Assembly: GCA_910587925.1 (NCBI GenBank)
Contig: CAJUOC010000011.1
Span: forward strand, 7,881 to 71,880
Direction: 5' to 3'
From: an uncultured Muribaculaceae bacterium
GTDB lineage: Bacteria; Bacteroidota; Bacteroidia; Bacteroidales; Muribaculaceae
Length of the DNA stretch: 64,000 bases
The position numbers and the translations under genes are program-made. Shown here piece after piece: positions 9,371 through 18,600 of the stretch (its first letter is position 1; each line of letters starts with the position of its first letter). The notes beneath the pieces are model-generated. The model did no database searches, had not been told where the DNA came from, and saw only the letters and a program-made list of their open reading frames with translations.

Positions 9371-10665
9371 TACACATCCTGCTACCCCTGTCGCTCATGT
9401 CGGCCACCATCCTGGCCGGCACAGGCATATTTCTGCTCATCACCCTGCTGCTCGTGGCCGTGCTGCTCGTGGCCAAGCACTATCTGGTGCACAGCGGCAA
9501 TGTCGAGATAAACATCAACTCGGCCCGCACCATCGAGGCCCCTGCGGGCGGCAGCCTGCTCAGCACCATGGCCGAGTGCAACGTCTTCCTGCCCTCGGCC
9601 TGCGGCGGCAAAGGCTCCTGCGGCCAGTGCCGCGTGCAGGTGCTCGACGGCGGCGGCGAGGTGCTCCCCACCGAGGCCGTGCATCTTACCCGCCGCCAGA
9701 TTGCCGACCACTGGCGCCTCGCCTGCCAGGTAAAGGTGAAGGAAAACCTCGACATACAGGTCGACCAGAGCGCCCTCGACGTCAAGGAGTGGGAGTGCAC
9801 GGTCATCTCCAATCGCAATGTCGCCACATTTATCAAGGAGTTTATCGTGCAGCTGCCTCCGGGCGAGCACATGAACTTCCGCCCCGGCTCCTATGCCCAG
9901 ATAAAAATCCCCGCATTCTCGATGGACTATGCCACCGACATCGACCGCTCGCTCATCGGCGACGAGTATCTGCCGGCGTGGGAGAAATTTGGCCTCTTCG
10001 GCCTGCGGTGTGTCAACACCGAGCCTACCGTGCGCGCATACTCCATGGCCAACTATCCCGACGAGGGCGACCGCATCATGCTCACCGTGCGCATTGCCAC
10101 GCCTCCCTTCAAGCCCAAGCCCGCTGTCGGCTTTCAGGACGTCAATCCCGGCATAGCCTCATCCTATATCTTCAGCCTCAAGCCCGGCGATACCGTGGTG
10201 ATGAGCGGCCCCTACGGCGACTTCCACGTCGACACCGACTCCAAGGCCGAGATGATGTGGATAGGCGGCGGCGCCGGCATGGCACCCCTGCGCTCGCAGA
10301 TAATGTACATGACCAAGACCCTCGACACCACCGACCGTGTGATGAACTACTTCTACGGCGCCCGCGCCCTCAACGAAGTATTCTACCTCGACGACTTCCT
10401 GGCTCTGGAGAAGAAGTATCCCAACTTCCACTTCCACCTCGCCCTCGACCGTCCCGACCCCGCGGCCGACGCCGCCGGTGTCAAGTACACACCCGGATTT
10501 GTGCATCAGGTCATCTACGACACATATCTCAAAAATCATCCCGACCCCGAAGACATCCAGTACTACATGTGTGGCCCCGGCCCGATGAGCGCCGCCGTCA
10601 ACAAGATGCTCGACTCCCTGGGCGTCGACCCCTCCTCCATCCACTACGACAACTTCGGCGGCTGA
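9367..10665 (+). CDS. nqrF: Na+-translocating NADH:quinone reductase subunit F
   Basis: 432 residues using the ATG at 9367 that overlaps the nqrE stop; the open frame extends further upstream, but only this start gives the family N-terminus. One membrane anchor (about 8-36) is followed by a ferredoxin-type 2Fe-2S domain with Cys79, Cys85, Cys88 and Cys120, then an FAD-binding domain (RAYSMANYP near residues 226-234) and an NADH-binding domain (GGGAGMAPLRSQ; MCGPGPM near the C-terminus). It is the NADH entry point of the pump. The stop overlaps the start of the following DNA methyltransferase. Confidence 0.95.
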   Translation: MIHILLPLSLMSATILAGTGIFLLITLLLVAVLLVAKHYLVHSGNVEININSARTIEAPAGGSLLSTMAECNVFLPSACGGKGSCGQCRVQVLDGGGEVLPTEAVHLTRRQIADHWRLACQVKVKENLDIQVDQSALDVKEWECTVISNRNVATFIKEFIVQLPPGEHMNFRPGSYAQIKIPAFSMDYATDIDRSLIGDEYLPAWEKFGLFGLRCVNTEPTVRAYSMANYPDEGDRIMLTVRIATPPFKPKPAVGFQDVNPGIASSYIFSLKPGDTVVMSGPYGDFHVDTDSKAEMMWIGGGAGMAPLRSQIMYMTKTLDTTDRVMNYFYGARALNEVFYLDDFLALEKKYPNFHFHLALDRPDPAADAAGVKYTPGFVHQVIYDTYLKNHPDPEDIQYYMCGPGPMSAAVNKMLDSLGVDPSSIHYDNFGG

Positions 10666-12377
10666 TGCGGCCGCCCATAAGCGACGCCACCGCCGCCAAT
10701 TGGCGGCGGCTCGATACCGATGCCGCCGGCCGGCTCCGGCGCCGCGCCAACAAGACGGCTTCGCGCCGCCGCGTCGAGGCCGCAGCCTATATCGACGACC
10801 GGGGCGCCGCGGCTCTGCTCGACCGCGTCGCGGCTCTCGACGCCCCCGTGCCGGCCATCATCCATGCCATATGCCTCGGCGCCTTGGCCTCTGCCGGCCT
10901 GGGCGCCAAAGCCTCGCTGCTCGCGCCATATGCGGCTGCCGCCGGCACTGATGCCTGTGAGCTGCCCGATGTGGGCGAGGTGGCGTGTCCGGCAGGCGTC
11001 GACCTGCCCGGCTATATCTATCAGAGCCTGCTGCGGGAGGGCGAGCGCAACCTGCGCGGCGTGTATTACACCCCGGCGCGAGTGGCGGCCTCGATGCTCC
11101 ACGGTGTGTGTCCCGACCGCGGGCGCCCGCTGCTCGACCCCTGCTGTGGCTCGGGAGCCATCCTTCTGGCTGCCGACTGCCCCGACCCGACAGCCCTGTA
11201 CGGCGTCGACACCGACCCGGTGGCCGCCATGATATGCGCCACCAATCTCCTGATAAAGTACAGCGACATCGACTTCGTGCCGCAGGTCTGCGTCGCAGAC
11301 TTCCTGCGCGACGACCTGCCCGGCCTGCCGGAGCATCCGGCCTATATCGTCACCAATCCGCCATGGGGAGCCGACCGCACATCCCCGCGGGTGACGACAC
11401 CCGGCGCGCTGCGCACCGCCGAGCGCTCGTCGCTGTTTCTTGCCGCCGCGCTCGACCGGCTGGCCGACGGCGGCCGCCTCTGCTTCCTGCTGCCCAAGGC
11501 GCTCCTGTCGGTGGCCGGCCACAAGTCGCTGCGGCGTCTCATACTCGGCGCGGGCAGCATCCTGGCGCTGCGGCTGTATACGGGACGCTTCGACGGCGTG
11601 TTTACCGACTACTTCAGCATCGCACTTGTCAAGGGCGCGCCCGACGGGGCGCAGCGCTACGTACTTGCCGACGCGTCGGGCGAGCATCGCATATCGCTTA
11701 CCGCAGCTGAAGTCAAAGCCGGGCACATACGCTATGCCGCGGTCGACAGCCACGACCGCGAGGTGATACGCGCAATGGAGTCGCGCCGCGCCGCCGACCT
11801 CAGCGAGAGCGCCTGGGCGCTGGGCATAGTCACCGGCGACAACAGGCGGTATCTGCTCGACTCGCCCTCAGAGCCCGGCGCCGAGCCGGTCTACCGCGGC
11901 AAGGACGTTGCCGACGGCGCGCTGTCGGCTCCCGGCAAGTATATAGTATTCAGCCCCGGCAAGTATCAGCAGTGTGCCCGCGAGGAATACTTCCGCGCTC
12001 CCGAGAAGCTCGTATACCGCTTCATATCGCGCTACCCCGTGGTGGCATACGACGATACCGGCGCACTGTGTCTCAACAGTGCCAATATACTGGTGCCAAG
12101 GGTTGCGGGCTTCACCGCCCGCCAGGTGTGCGCGCTGCTCAACTCTACCCTTTTCCGCTACTACTACACGCTGAAATTCACCGATATAAAAATCCTTAAA
12201 GGCAACCTGTCGCAGCTGCCATTCCCCGCCCCCGACAATGCTCTCTGCCGGGCGCTCGACAGCGCCGCCACACCCGCGCAGACCGATGCCGCCGTGTATG
12301 CCTTCTACGGCATATCGGCCTCCACAGCCGCGCACATCCACTCAAAACTATATGGAAATACTGCGCCGACAACTTGA
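10665..12377 (+). CDS. N6-adenine DNA methyltransferase (TaqI-like specificity domain) of a type II restriction-modification pair
   Basis: 570 residues from the ATG at 10665, which overlaps the nqrF TGA. A helical N-terminal region (about 1-120) precedes YYTPARVAASML. SAM-binding motif I is LDPCCGSG (157-164), motif II GVDTDP, and the catalytic motif IV is NPPW (231-234), diagnostic for amino-methyltransferases of the N6-adenine class. The C-terminal half, ending in LNSTLFRYYY and LKGNLSQLPFP, is typical of TaqI-like target-recognition domains. The following nuclease gene overlaps it by 26 bases. Expression from the nqr promoter is inferred from the lack of any gap. The target site is unknown. 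Confidence 0.88.
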   Translation: MRPPISDATAANWRRLDTDAAGRLRRRANKTASRRRVEAAAYIDDRGAAALLDRVAALDAPVPAIIHAICLGALASAGLGAKASLLAPYAAAAGTDACELPDVGEVACPAGVDLPGYIYQSLLREGERNLRGVYYTPARVAASMLHGVCPDRGRPLLDPCCGSGAILLAADCPDPTALYGVDTDPVAAMICATNLLIKYSDIDFVPQVCVADFLRDDLPGLPEHPAYIVTNPPWGADRTSPRVTTPGALRTAERSSLFLAAALDRLADGGRLCFLLPKALLSVAGHKSLRRLILGAGSILALRLYTGRFDGVFTDYFSIALVKGAPDGAQRYVLADASGEHRISLTAAEVKAGHIRYAAVDSHDREVIRAMESRRAADLSESAWALGIVTGDNRRYLLDSPSEPGAEPVYRGKDVADGALSAPGKYIVFSPGKYQQCAREEYFRAPEKLVYRFISRYPVVAYDDTGALCLNSANILVPRVAGFTARQVCALLNSTLFRYYYTLKFTDIKILKGNLSQLPFPAPDNALCRALDSAATPAQTDAAVYAFYGISASTAAHIHSKLYGNTAPTT

Positions 12378-13104
12378 CCTGCTGCGCAGCCGGCTCTCAC
12401 CCGACGACGCCCGCGCGGTGAGCGACGAAGCTCTCGCCGCCATCCCCGACGTGTATCCCTTCAACCCCTGCGAGTATTACGCCGCCCGGCTGATAGACCG
12501 CGGCGTGCTCAGCTTCGGCCAGTACGAGGCACTGCGCGCCGACTACCTGCGCCGCAACGTCAACCTGCCCCTCTACACCCTGGCGCCGCGCACCTTCGGC
12601 CAGACGTGGGGCGAGCCATACGTAAGGTCGCTGCTGCCCGGCGCCTTGCGCCCCTCGCGCGACCTCGACCCCGGCTACAGCGGCCAGTACGACCTGTGGC
12701 TCCCGGGCGGCCCGCGGCCCCTGCGCATCGAGGTCAAAGCCGCCCGAGTGGCGGTGGCACGCCCCGGTGGCACGCTGGTATCGAAGGCGCTCCAGAAGGC
12801 CACCTGCGGCCGGGTGCCTTTCGACCTCAACTTCCAGCAGCTCAAGCCCGGCTGCTGCGATGCCTTTGTATGGCTGGGCGTGTGGGCCGACACCATCGAC
12901 CACTGGGTGCTGTCGCCCGACGACGTGAGACTCCACCCCTCATACTCCAACCAGCACCGCAATTCAGTCCTCGACGCCGACGGCCGTCCCACCGAGGGCC
13001 AGATACATATCAACAACGATAATTACCACGCCTTTGACCGCTACGCCTGCGCCGCCGCCGACCTCGGCGGGCGCCTCGTGGCAGCGGCGGCCGCAGGATT
13101 TTGA
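12352..13104 (+). CDS. putative type II restriction endonuclease, PD-(D/E)XK fold
   Basis: 250 residues from the ATG at 12352 (MEILRRQLDLL); the open frame continues upstream, but that part is a shadow of the methyltransferase gene. The nuclease signature is Asp114 in GQYDLWLPGG followed by Glu127-Val-Lys129 in IEVKAAR, the spacing expected of a D...ExK metal centre. A Cys/Trp-rich segment (PGCCDAFVWLGVW) and a C-terminal IHINNDNYHAFDRY follow. Pairing with the overlapping methyltransferase supports a restriction role, though the family was not recognised by name and a solitary modified nuclease cannot be excluded. Confidence 0.75.
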   Translation: MEILRRQLDLLRSRLSPDDARAVSDEALAAIPDVYPFNPCEYYAARLIDRGVLSFGQYEALRADYLRRNVNLPLYTLAPRTFGQTWGEPYVRSLLPGALRPSRDLDPGYSGQYDLWLPGGPRPLRIEVKAARVAVARPGGTLVSKALQKATCGRVPFDLNFQQLKPGCCDAFVWLGVWADTIDHWVLSPDDVRLHPSYSNQHRNSVLDADGRPTEGQIHINNDNYHAFDRYACAAADLGGRLVAAAAAGF

Positions 13105-13130
13105 CGGTAAGGATTTTTTTTGTAAATTTG
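13100..13130 (+). promoter_or_regulatory. Bacteroidota promoter (TTTG-N19-TAAATTTG)
   Basis: TTTG at 13100-13103 and TAAATTTG at 13123-13130 are separated by 19 bases, a full consensus match. The -33 box overlaps the stop codon of the restriction endonuclease. It drives the glycogen-synthase-like gene starting at 13181. Confidence 0.85.
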
Positions 13131-13180
13131 CAACTGCAAACACACGCCCCTCTCCACGCGGGCTCCAAAACCGTAATACG

Positions 13181-13987
13181 ATGGATTTGAACAAAGTGCT
13201 ATACATATCCCAGGAAATAAATCCTTACCTGCCCTCGACGCCGCTGGCCGACTTCAGCCGCAGCCTGCCCGAAGGCATACAGGGCAAAGGTACTGAGGTG
13301 CGCACGTTCATGCCCCGCTACGGATGTATCAACGAGCGCCGCAATCAGCTCCACGAGGTGATACGCCTCTCGGGCATGAATATCATCATCGACGACACCG
13401 ACCATCCCCTCATCATCAAAGTCGCCACTCTCCAGCCCTCGCGCATGCAGGTATACTTCATCGACAACGACGACTACTTCCTGCGTCACGCCGCCGACGG
13501 CCTCGAGACCGAGACCCTCTTTGACGAGAACGACGAGCGCTCCATCTTCTTTGTGCGCGGCGTGCTCGAGACCGTGCGCAAGCTCCGCTGGATACCCTCG
13601 CTCATACACTGCACCGGCTGGATCTCGGCCCTGGCGCCGCTCTTCCTCAAGAAGGTGTACTCGTATGACCCGTCGTTTGCCGACGTCAAGGTGGTCTACT
13701 CCCTCTTCGACCAGACATTTGACGGCACCATGAACGAGGCCATGGCCTCGAAGATACTCTCCGACGAGATAGCCGCCGGCGACATCCCCCACCTGGCCGG
13801 AGCCGCCGGCCTCACCGAGCTGCAGAAGACCGCCATCGACTACGCCGACGCCATCTGCATCAGTTCGCCCGGCATCCCCGACGAGCTCATCGAGTATGCC
13901 CGTGCCTCGGGCAAGCCCCTGCTTGAATACACAGGCGACGAAGAAGGCTTCGCCGCCGCCTACAAAGAATTTTACCTTTCGTTGTGA
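13181..13987 (+). CDS. glycogen/starch synthase N-terminal (GT5) domain protein
   Basis: 268 residues from ATG 13181 (MDLNKVLYISQEI). The sequence matches the starch-synthase catalytic N-domain: KVLYISQEINPYLP near the start, VRTFMPRYGCINERR, and SLIHCTGWISALAPLFLKK. Full GT5 synthases have ~480 residues with a second Rossmann domain that completes the nucleotide-sugar site; that half is absent here. Short versions of this type are common in Bacteroidales and are annotated as glycogen synthase, so this is probably not a truncation in this strain. Its stop overlaps the GTG of the next gene. Confidence 0.82.
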   Translation: MDLNKVLYISQEINPYLPSTPLADFSRSLPEGIQGKGTEVRTFMPRYGCINERRNQLHEVIRLSGMNIIIDDTDHPLIIKVATLQPSRMQVYFIDNDDYFLRHAADGLETETLFDENDERSIFFVRGVLETVRKLRWIPSLIHCTGWISALAPLFLKKVYSYDPSFADVKVVYSLFDQTFDGTMNEAMASKILSDEIAAGDIPHLAGAAGLTELQKTAIDYADAICISSPGIPDELIEYARASGKPLLEYTGDEEGFAAAYKEFYLSL

Positions 13988-15375
13988 AATACTCATTCCT
14001 CACCCTGCTCGCCTCGGCCGCTCTCTTCCTCGCGATGGCCATGGGCGCTTGCGACGACAGCTCCGACATCGGCAACTCCCTCGGCGACGAAGACCTCGCC
14101 ATAGTGGTCGACTCGGCCTTTACGCTCACAGCCGTCACCGTCGACAACCCCGTGGTGCAGTCGCGCACCACCAGCCAGCTCCTCGGCGCGCTCCAGGCGC
14201 CCGGCTACGGCGATATATCGAGCGACTTCGTGGCCCAGTACATGCCCTCGGTCGGCATCGACACCGTGAGCATGACCGCCCAGCAGATCGACTCCGTAAA
14301 GCTCTTCATACAGATGGCCCGCGGCAACTTTGCCGGCGACTCCCTCGTGCCCATGGGCCTTGAGGTATACCGCATCACCCGCGACTTGCCTTACCCCATC
14401 TACTCCGACTTCGACCCCGCCGGGTACTACGATACCAAGCCCATGGCATCGACCGTCTACACCGCCTCGACAAAAGACGAGCCCGACTCCATCAAAAACC
14501 GCTCGGCCATCGCCGCCATACTCACGCTGCCGCTCGAGTTTGGCCGCGAGCTGTACTCGGCCTATATGGCCGACCCGGCCAAGTTTTCAGACCCCGCCGC
14601 CTTTGCCCGCGACGTCTTCAAGGGATTCTACGTGCGCTCGTCCTACGGCTCGGGCCGCATCAGCGACTTCACCGCCAACGCCATACGCCTCTACTACCAC
14701 AAGCGCGAGTACAATACCGACTCCGCCCGCTGGGACACCACCTGGTATGCAGGCGACTACTTCTCGACCGCTCCCGAGATGGTCATCAACAACAATATCA
14801 AGGTGAGCGTCGCTCCGGAGCTGCGCCAGATGGTCGCAGCCGGCGACAACGTGATCATGGCTCCCGCCGGACTTGAGCTCGATGTGCGCTTCCCCGCCCC
14901 CGAGATTATCGCCTCCTACAACCGCCATGCCGACCGCATGCGCATCCTCAACAGCCTCACATTCCGCCTGCCCGCCGACTCCATCGCCAACGACTACGCC
15001 ATCGGCCCCCCGCCATACGTGCTCATGGTGCTCAAGAAGGACAAGGATAAATTCTTTGCCGAAAACTCCGTCAACGACAACAAGACCTCATTCTACGCCG
15101 AGTACGACGCCACCAACGGCTGCTATACCTTCGGCTCCATGCGCGAGTATCTGCTCAACCTGCTCGCCAAAGACGAGGTGACCGCAGACGACTATACCTT
15201 CACCATCTGTCCCGTCCAGGTCAATCTCGAGAGCTCGGCCGGTGACTATTACGGCACATCCTACGTCGTGTCGAGCATCGTGCCCTATGTGTCAAAGCCC
15301 GTGATGGCGCGTATTTCGCCCTCCAAGGCAAAAATAAAACTGACATTCAGCTCGCAGAATAATAATATTTTGTAA
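13984..15375 (+). CDS. DUF4270 family lipoprotein
   Basis: 463 residues, starting with a GTG that overlaps the preceding stop (GTGA). The N-terminus is a type II signal with lipobox MGAC (Cys at ~23), then CDDSSDIGNSL and an acidic patch. The arrangement TSQLLGALQAPGYGDISSDFVAQYMP and the two-domain beta-rich body are typical of DUF4270 proteins, which in Bacteroidales commonly follow the short glycogen-synthase-like gene. The function is unknown; outer-membrane location is inferred from the lipobox. Confidence 0.85.
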   Translation: MKYSFLTLLASAALFLAMAMGACDDSSDIGNSLGDEDLAIVVDSAFTLTAVTVDNPVVQSRTTSQLLGALQAPGYGDISSDFVAQYMPSVGIDTVSMTAQQIDSVKLFIQMARGNFAGDSLVPMGLEVYRITRDLPYPIYSDFDPAGYYDTKPMASTVYTASTKDEPDSIKNRSAIAAILTLPLEFGRELYSAYMADPAKFSDPAAFARDVFKGFYVRSSYGSGRISDFTANAIRLYYHKREYNTDSARWDTTWYAGDYFSTAPEMVINNNIKVSVAPELRQMVAAGDNVIMAPAGLELDVRFPAPEIIASYNRHADRMRILNSLTFRLPADSIANDYAIGPPPYVLMVLKKDKDKFFAENSVNDNKTSFYAEYDATNGCYTFGSMREYLLNLLAKDEVTADDYTFTICPVQVNLESSAGDYYGTSYVVSSIVPYVSKPVMARISPSKAKIKLTFSSQNNNIL

Positions 15376-15380
15376 CTTTG
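15373..15380 (+). promoter_or_regulatory. -7 promoter element of tRNA-Thr
   Basis: TAACTTTG matches TAnnTTTG and ends 13 bases before the tRNA. It overlaps the stop codon of the DUF4270 gene. Confidence 0.7.
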
Positions 15381-15393
15381 CCCCTGCAAAGCC

Positions 15394-15466
15394 GCCGCAA
15401 TAGCTCAGTTGGTAGAGCATTTCATTCGTAACGAAAAGGTCGTGGGTTCGAGTCCCACTCGCGGCT
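15394..15466 (+). tRNA. tRNA-Thr (anticodon CGT)
   Basis: 73 bases folding as a cloverleaf: D-stem GCTC/GAGC, anticodon loop TTCGTAA, T-stem GTGGG/CCCAC with TTCGAGT, discriminator T. No CCA is encoded. Two non-Watson-Crick positions are seen: A6-C67 in the acceptor stem and A31-C39 at the base of the anticodon loop. Confidence 0.9.
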
Positions 15467-15474
15467 CCTGTATC

Positions 15475-15521
15475 AAAAGCCGCCGGATTGTCTTCAATCC
15501 GGCGGCTTTTTTCTTTTTTTT
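15475..15521 (+). terminator. intrinsic terminator after tRNA-Thr
   Basis: A perfect 15-bp stem (15475-15489 with 15496-15510), 6-base loop, then a T-rich tail to 15521. Confidence 0.92.
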
Positions 15522-15565
15522 GTCCGCTGCCGTATCATTGTGTTGCGAATCACGGGGAATATAAA

Positions 15566-15573
15566 TATATTTG
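15566..15573 (+). promoter_or_regulatory. -7 promoter element
   Basis: TATATTTG matches TAnnTTTG and lies 38 bases before the ATG at 15612. Confidence 0.65.
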
Positions 15574-15611
15574 CGCGGGAGACAATCCTACCTAACCCCT
15601 ATCAATCCATT

Positions 15612-18600
15612 ATGAAGAAAACACCGACTATTCTGTTGCTGCTCCTGATGCTGTGGGCGGCGGCAGTGCCGGCGTATGCCACAGTGAACGCTTCCGGAGT
15701 GCCGGAGATTGCAGGCGTGGTGATTTACGCCGACTCGTGGACTCCGCTCAACATGCCCTACGGCGTGTACAGCCTGCCCTGGGCAGGGCGTCCGTCGCTG
15801 AAAGAGCACGTGAGCGGCGACGAGTACAATGCCTACAACGGCGGCGTATATGCCGACGGCAAGCTGCTCACCATCGCCCCGGGTGCATTTGCGGGTGTGC
15901 GTTACCGCGTGCACGACACCGATACCTGGGAGTTGCTGTCTGACCAAAACTCCTGGACCGACTTCAAGGCCATCTCGATGGCCGCCGACCCCGAGAGCGG
16001 CGACATCTACTGCTGCTACTACGACGCCGATTACGAGCAATACTACTGGGGCACCTTCTCGCTCACCGATTTCGAGACATCGCGCCTCGGATACCTCGAC
16101 GACGATTACTTCAACGCCCTGGCATTTGCCCCCGACGGCACTCTCTACGCCATCACCGACAAGGGTATGCTGGTAAAGGTCAACCCTGCCCGCGGCAGCT
16201 ATACGGCCATAGGCGACACCGGCCTGCGCCCCGGCGGCATCTCGTCGGCCGTCTACGACCCGGCCTCGGCAAAGCTGTACTACGCTCTGTCGTCTGAGAC
16301 CAAGAGCGCCCTGTACACCGTCGACCCCGTCACTGCAGCCGCCACACATATCTACGATATGCCCGACGGTGAGCAGATAGTCGCCGCATACTTCCCCAAG
16401 GCCGAGGCGGCCGCCGGCGCTCCCGCCGTCGCGACCGGCCTGGAGGCCGACTTCCCCGCCGGCGCGATGAGCGGCCGGCTGCGCTTCACGGTGCCGGCCA
16501 CCACATTTGGCGGCGCGGCCGCCACGGGTGATGTCACCTACACCGTATCGGTCGACAAGGCGGTAGCCGCCACCGGCACAGCCGCAGTCGGCACCGAGCA
16601 GTCGGTACAGCTGACCATCGCCACCGCCGGCCCGCACGAGTTTGCCGTGACGCTGACCAATGCCGCCGGCACCTCGCCCGAGGCGTCGCTCTCGGCCTTT
16701 ATCGGCCACGACGTGCCCGCGCCTGTAAAGGGCCTGTCGTCGAGCTACGACGGCTCTGCATTTACCCTCTCATGGGAGGCGGCTGCCGGTCAGAACGGCG
16801 GCTACATGACTCCCGGGGCCGTCACTTATACCGTGCGCCGCTATCCCGACGGCAGCGTTGTCAAGGACGGCATCACCTCCACATCGTATGTCGACGCATA
16901 CCCCGAGCCGACCTCGCTCGTGTCGGTATACCACACCGTGACGGCCACCTACGGCGGTGTCACCACAGCCCCCGTATCGACTGCCCCGCAGGTCGTCGGC
17001 TGCCTCACTCCGCCCTATAGCGAGAGCTTTGCCGAGCGCACGGGCTTTGACCCCTACACCGTAATCGACAACAACGACGACCGCAACACCTGGCAGTGGG
17101 CCCGCGGATACGTGAGATACACCTACACACAGTCGAAAGCAGCCGACGACTATCTCGTGCTCCCCGGCATGAAGCTCACCGCCGGCCTGTCGTATACCTT
17201 TGCCTTCGACGCGCGCTGTGAGGATGCGGCCGACGCCGAGCGTGTGGCCGTATATGCCGGCACAGCGCCCGAGGTGGCTGCCCTCACCACCGAGGTAGTG
17301 GCTCCGACCACCGTGGCCCATACCGCATACAAGACCCTCGAGGGCGTGTTTGTGCCCCCGGCCAGCGGCACATATTACTTTGCCGTGAAAGCCTGCTCCG
17401 ACCCCTATAAGTATTATCTGTATGTGACCAACATATCCGTGTCGGCTCCCGCCTCGGCCGCCGTGCCGGCCGCCGTAGGCTCCATGGCCGCCGTGCCCGC
17501 CGACTTCGGCGAGCTCTCGGCCGATGTGTCGTTTACAGCTCCCGCCCTCGATATAGCCGGCTCGCCCCTGGCATCCATAGACAAGGTCGAGATATACCTC
17601 AATGACGTCCTGGCCGAGACAGTGTCGGCCACGCCCGGGCAGAGCGTGGTGCGCTCCATCGCGGTGCCCTCGGCCGGCGACTATACCTTCCGCGCCGTGG
17701 CATACAACGCCCATGGCGCCGGCCTGAGCGCCGAGGCCTCGTGCTACGTGGGTCTCACGCTGCCCCGCTCGCCCGAGTTTATCTCGGCCATCCAGGGCGA
17801 CAACGACGGCCAGATGATACTCTCGTGGGCGCCCGTGCAGCGCGATACCAACGGTACCCGCATGGATCCCTCGCAGGTATCATATACCCTGTACCGCACC
17901 GAAGGCTCCAAGACCGAGATGCTGAAGTCGGGGCTGCGCGTCACCTCGTATACCGACCAGGCAGTCGAGGCCGGTGCGTCGCAGAAGTTTGTGCAGTACT
18001 CCGTGGAGGCAGTCAACCCGCAGGGTGCCGGCGAGCGTGCCTCGACCGGCCTGGAGATTGTCGGCGAGTCGTACAAGCTGCCTTATACAGAGAGCGTGCC
18101 CGACGGCCGTCTGACTCATCCGCTGGGTATGTCGTGGCCCGCCGACCGCGCCGGTGAGTGGAGCCTGGCCACCGACCGGACCTACCGCGACGTGGAGTCG
18201 CAAGACGGCGACGGAGGCTATCTCACCTTCACGGGCGACCGCGATGCCGGCGGCTCGATATACACCGGCCGCATCAGCCTGCGCGGCTCGTCGCGTCCGA
18301 CCCTCACATTCTACTACAATACCTATGGCGGCTCCGACAATCTCAACTCGATTGAGGTATCCGTGTCGACCGGCAGCGGCTATACACCCCTGCAGTCCGT
18401 GACCATGAGCGGCGACCGCGCCTGGCGCAAATGCAGCGTCGACCTCAGCCGCTATATCGGCCGCGAGATACAGGTGATGTTTACCGCTCTTGCCGCCACA
18501 CATCGCGCGATATCCATCGACAACATACGCATCGCCGACCTCCTCGACCACGACCTCGCTCTGGTGAGCGCCGCCGTGCCCGTTGGTGCCGTTGGCGGCC

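Noticed and set aside
10665..13104. Recently acquired restriction-modification island
   Set aside because: There is no composition shift, no mobile genes and no direct repeats; overlaps with nqrF suggest long residence.
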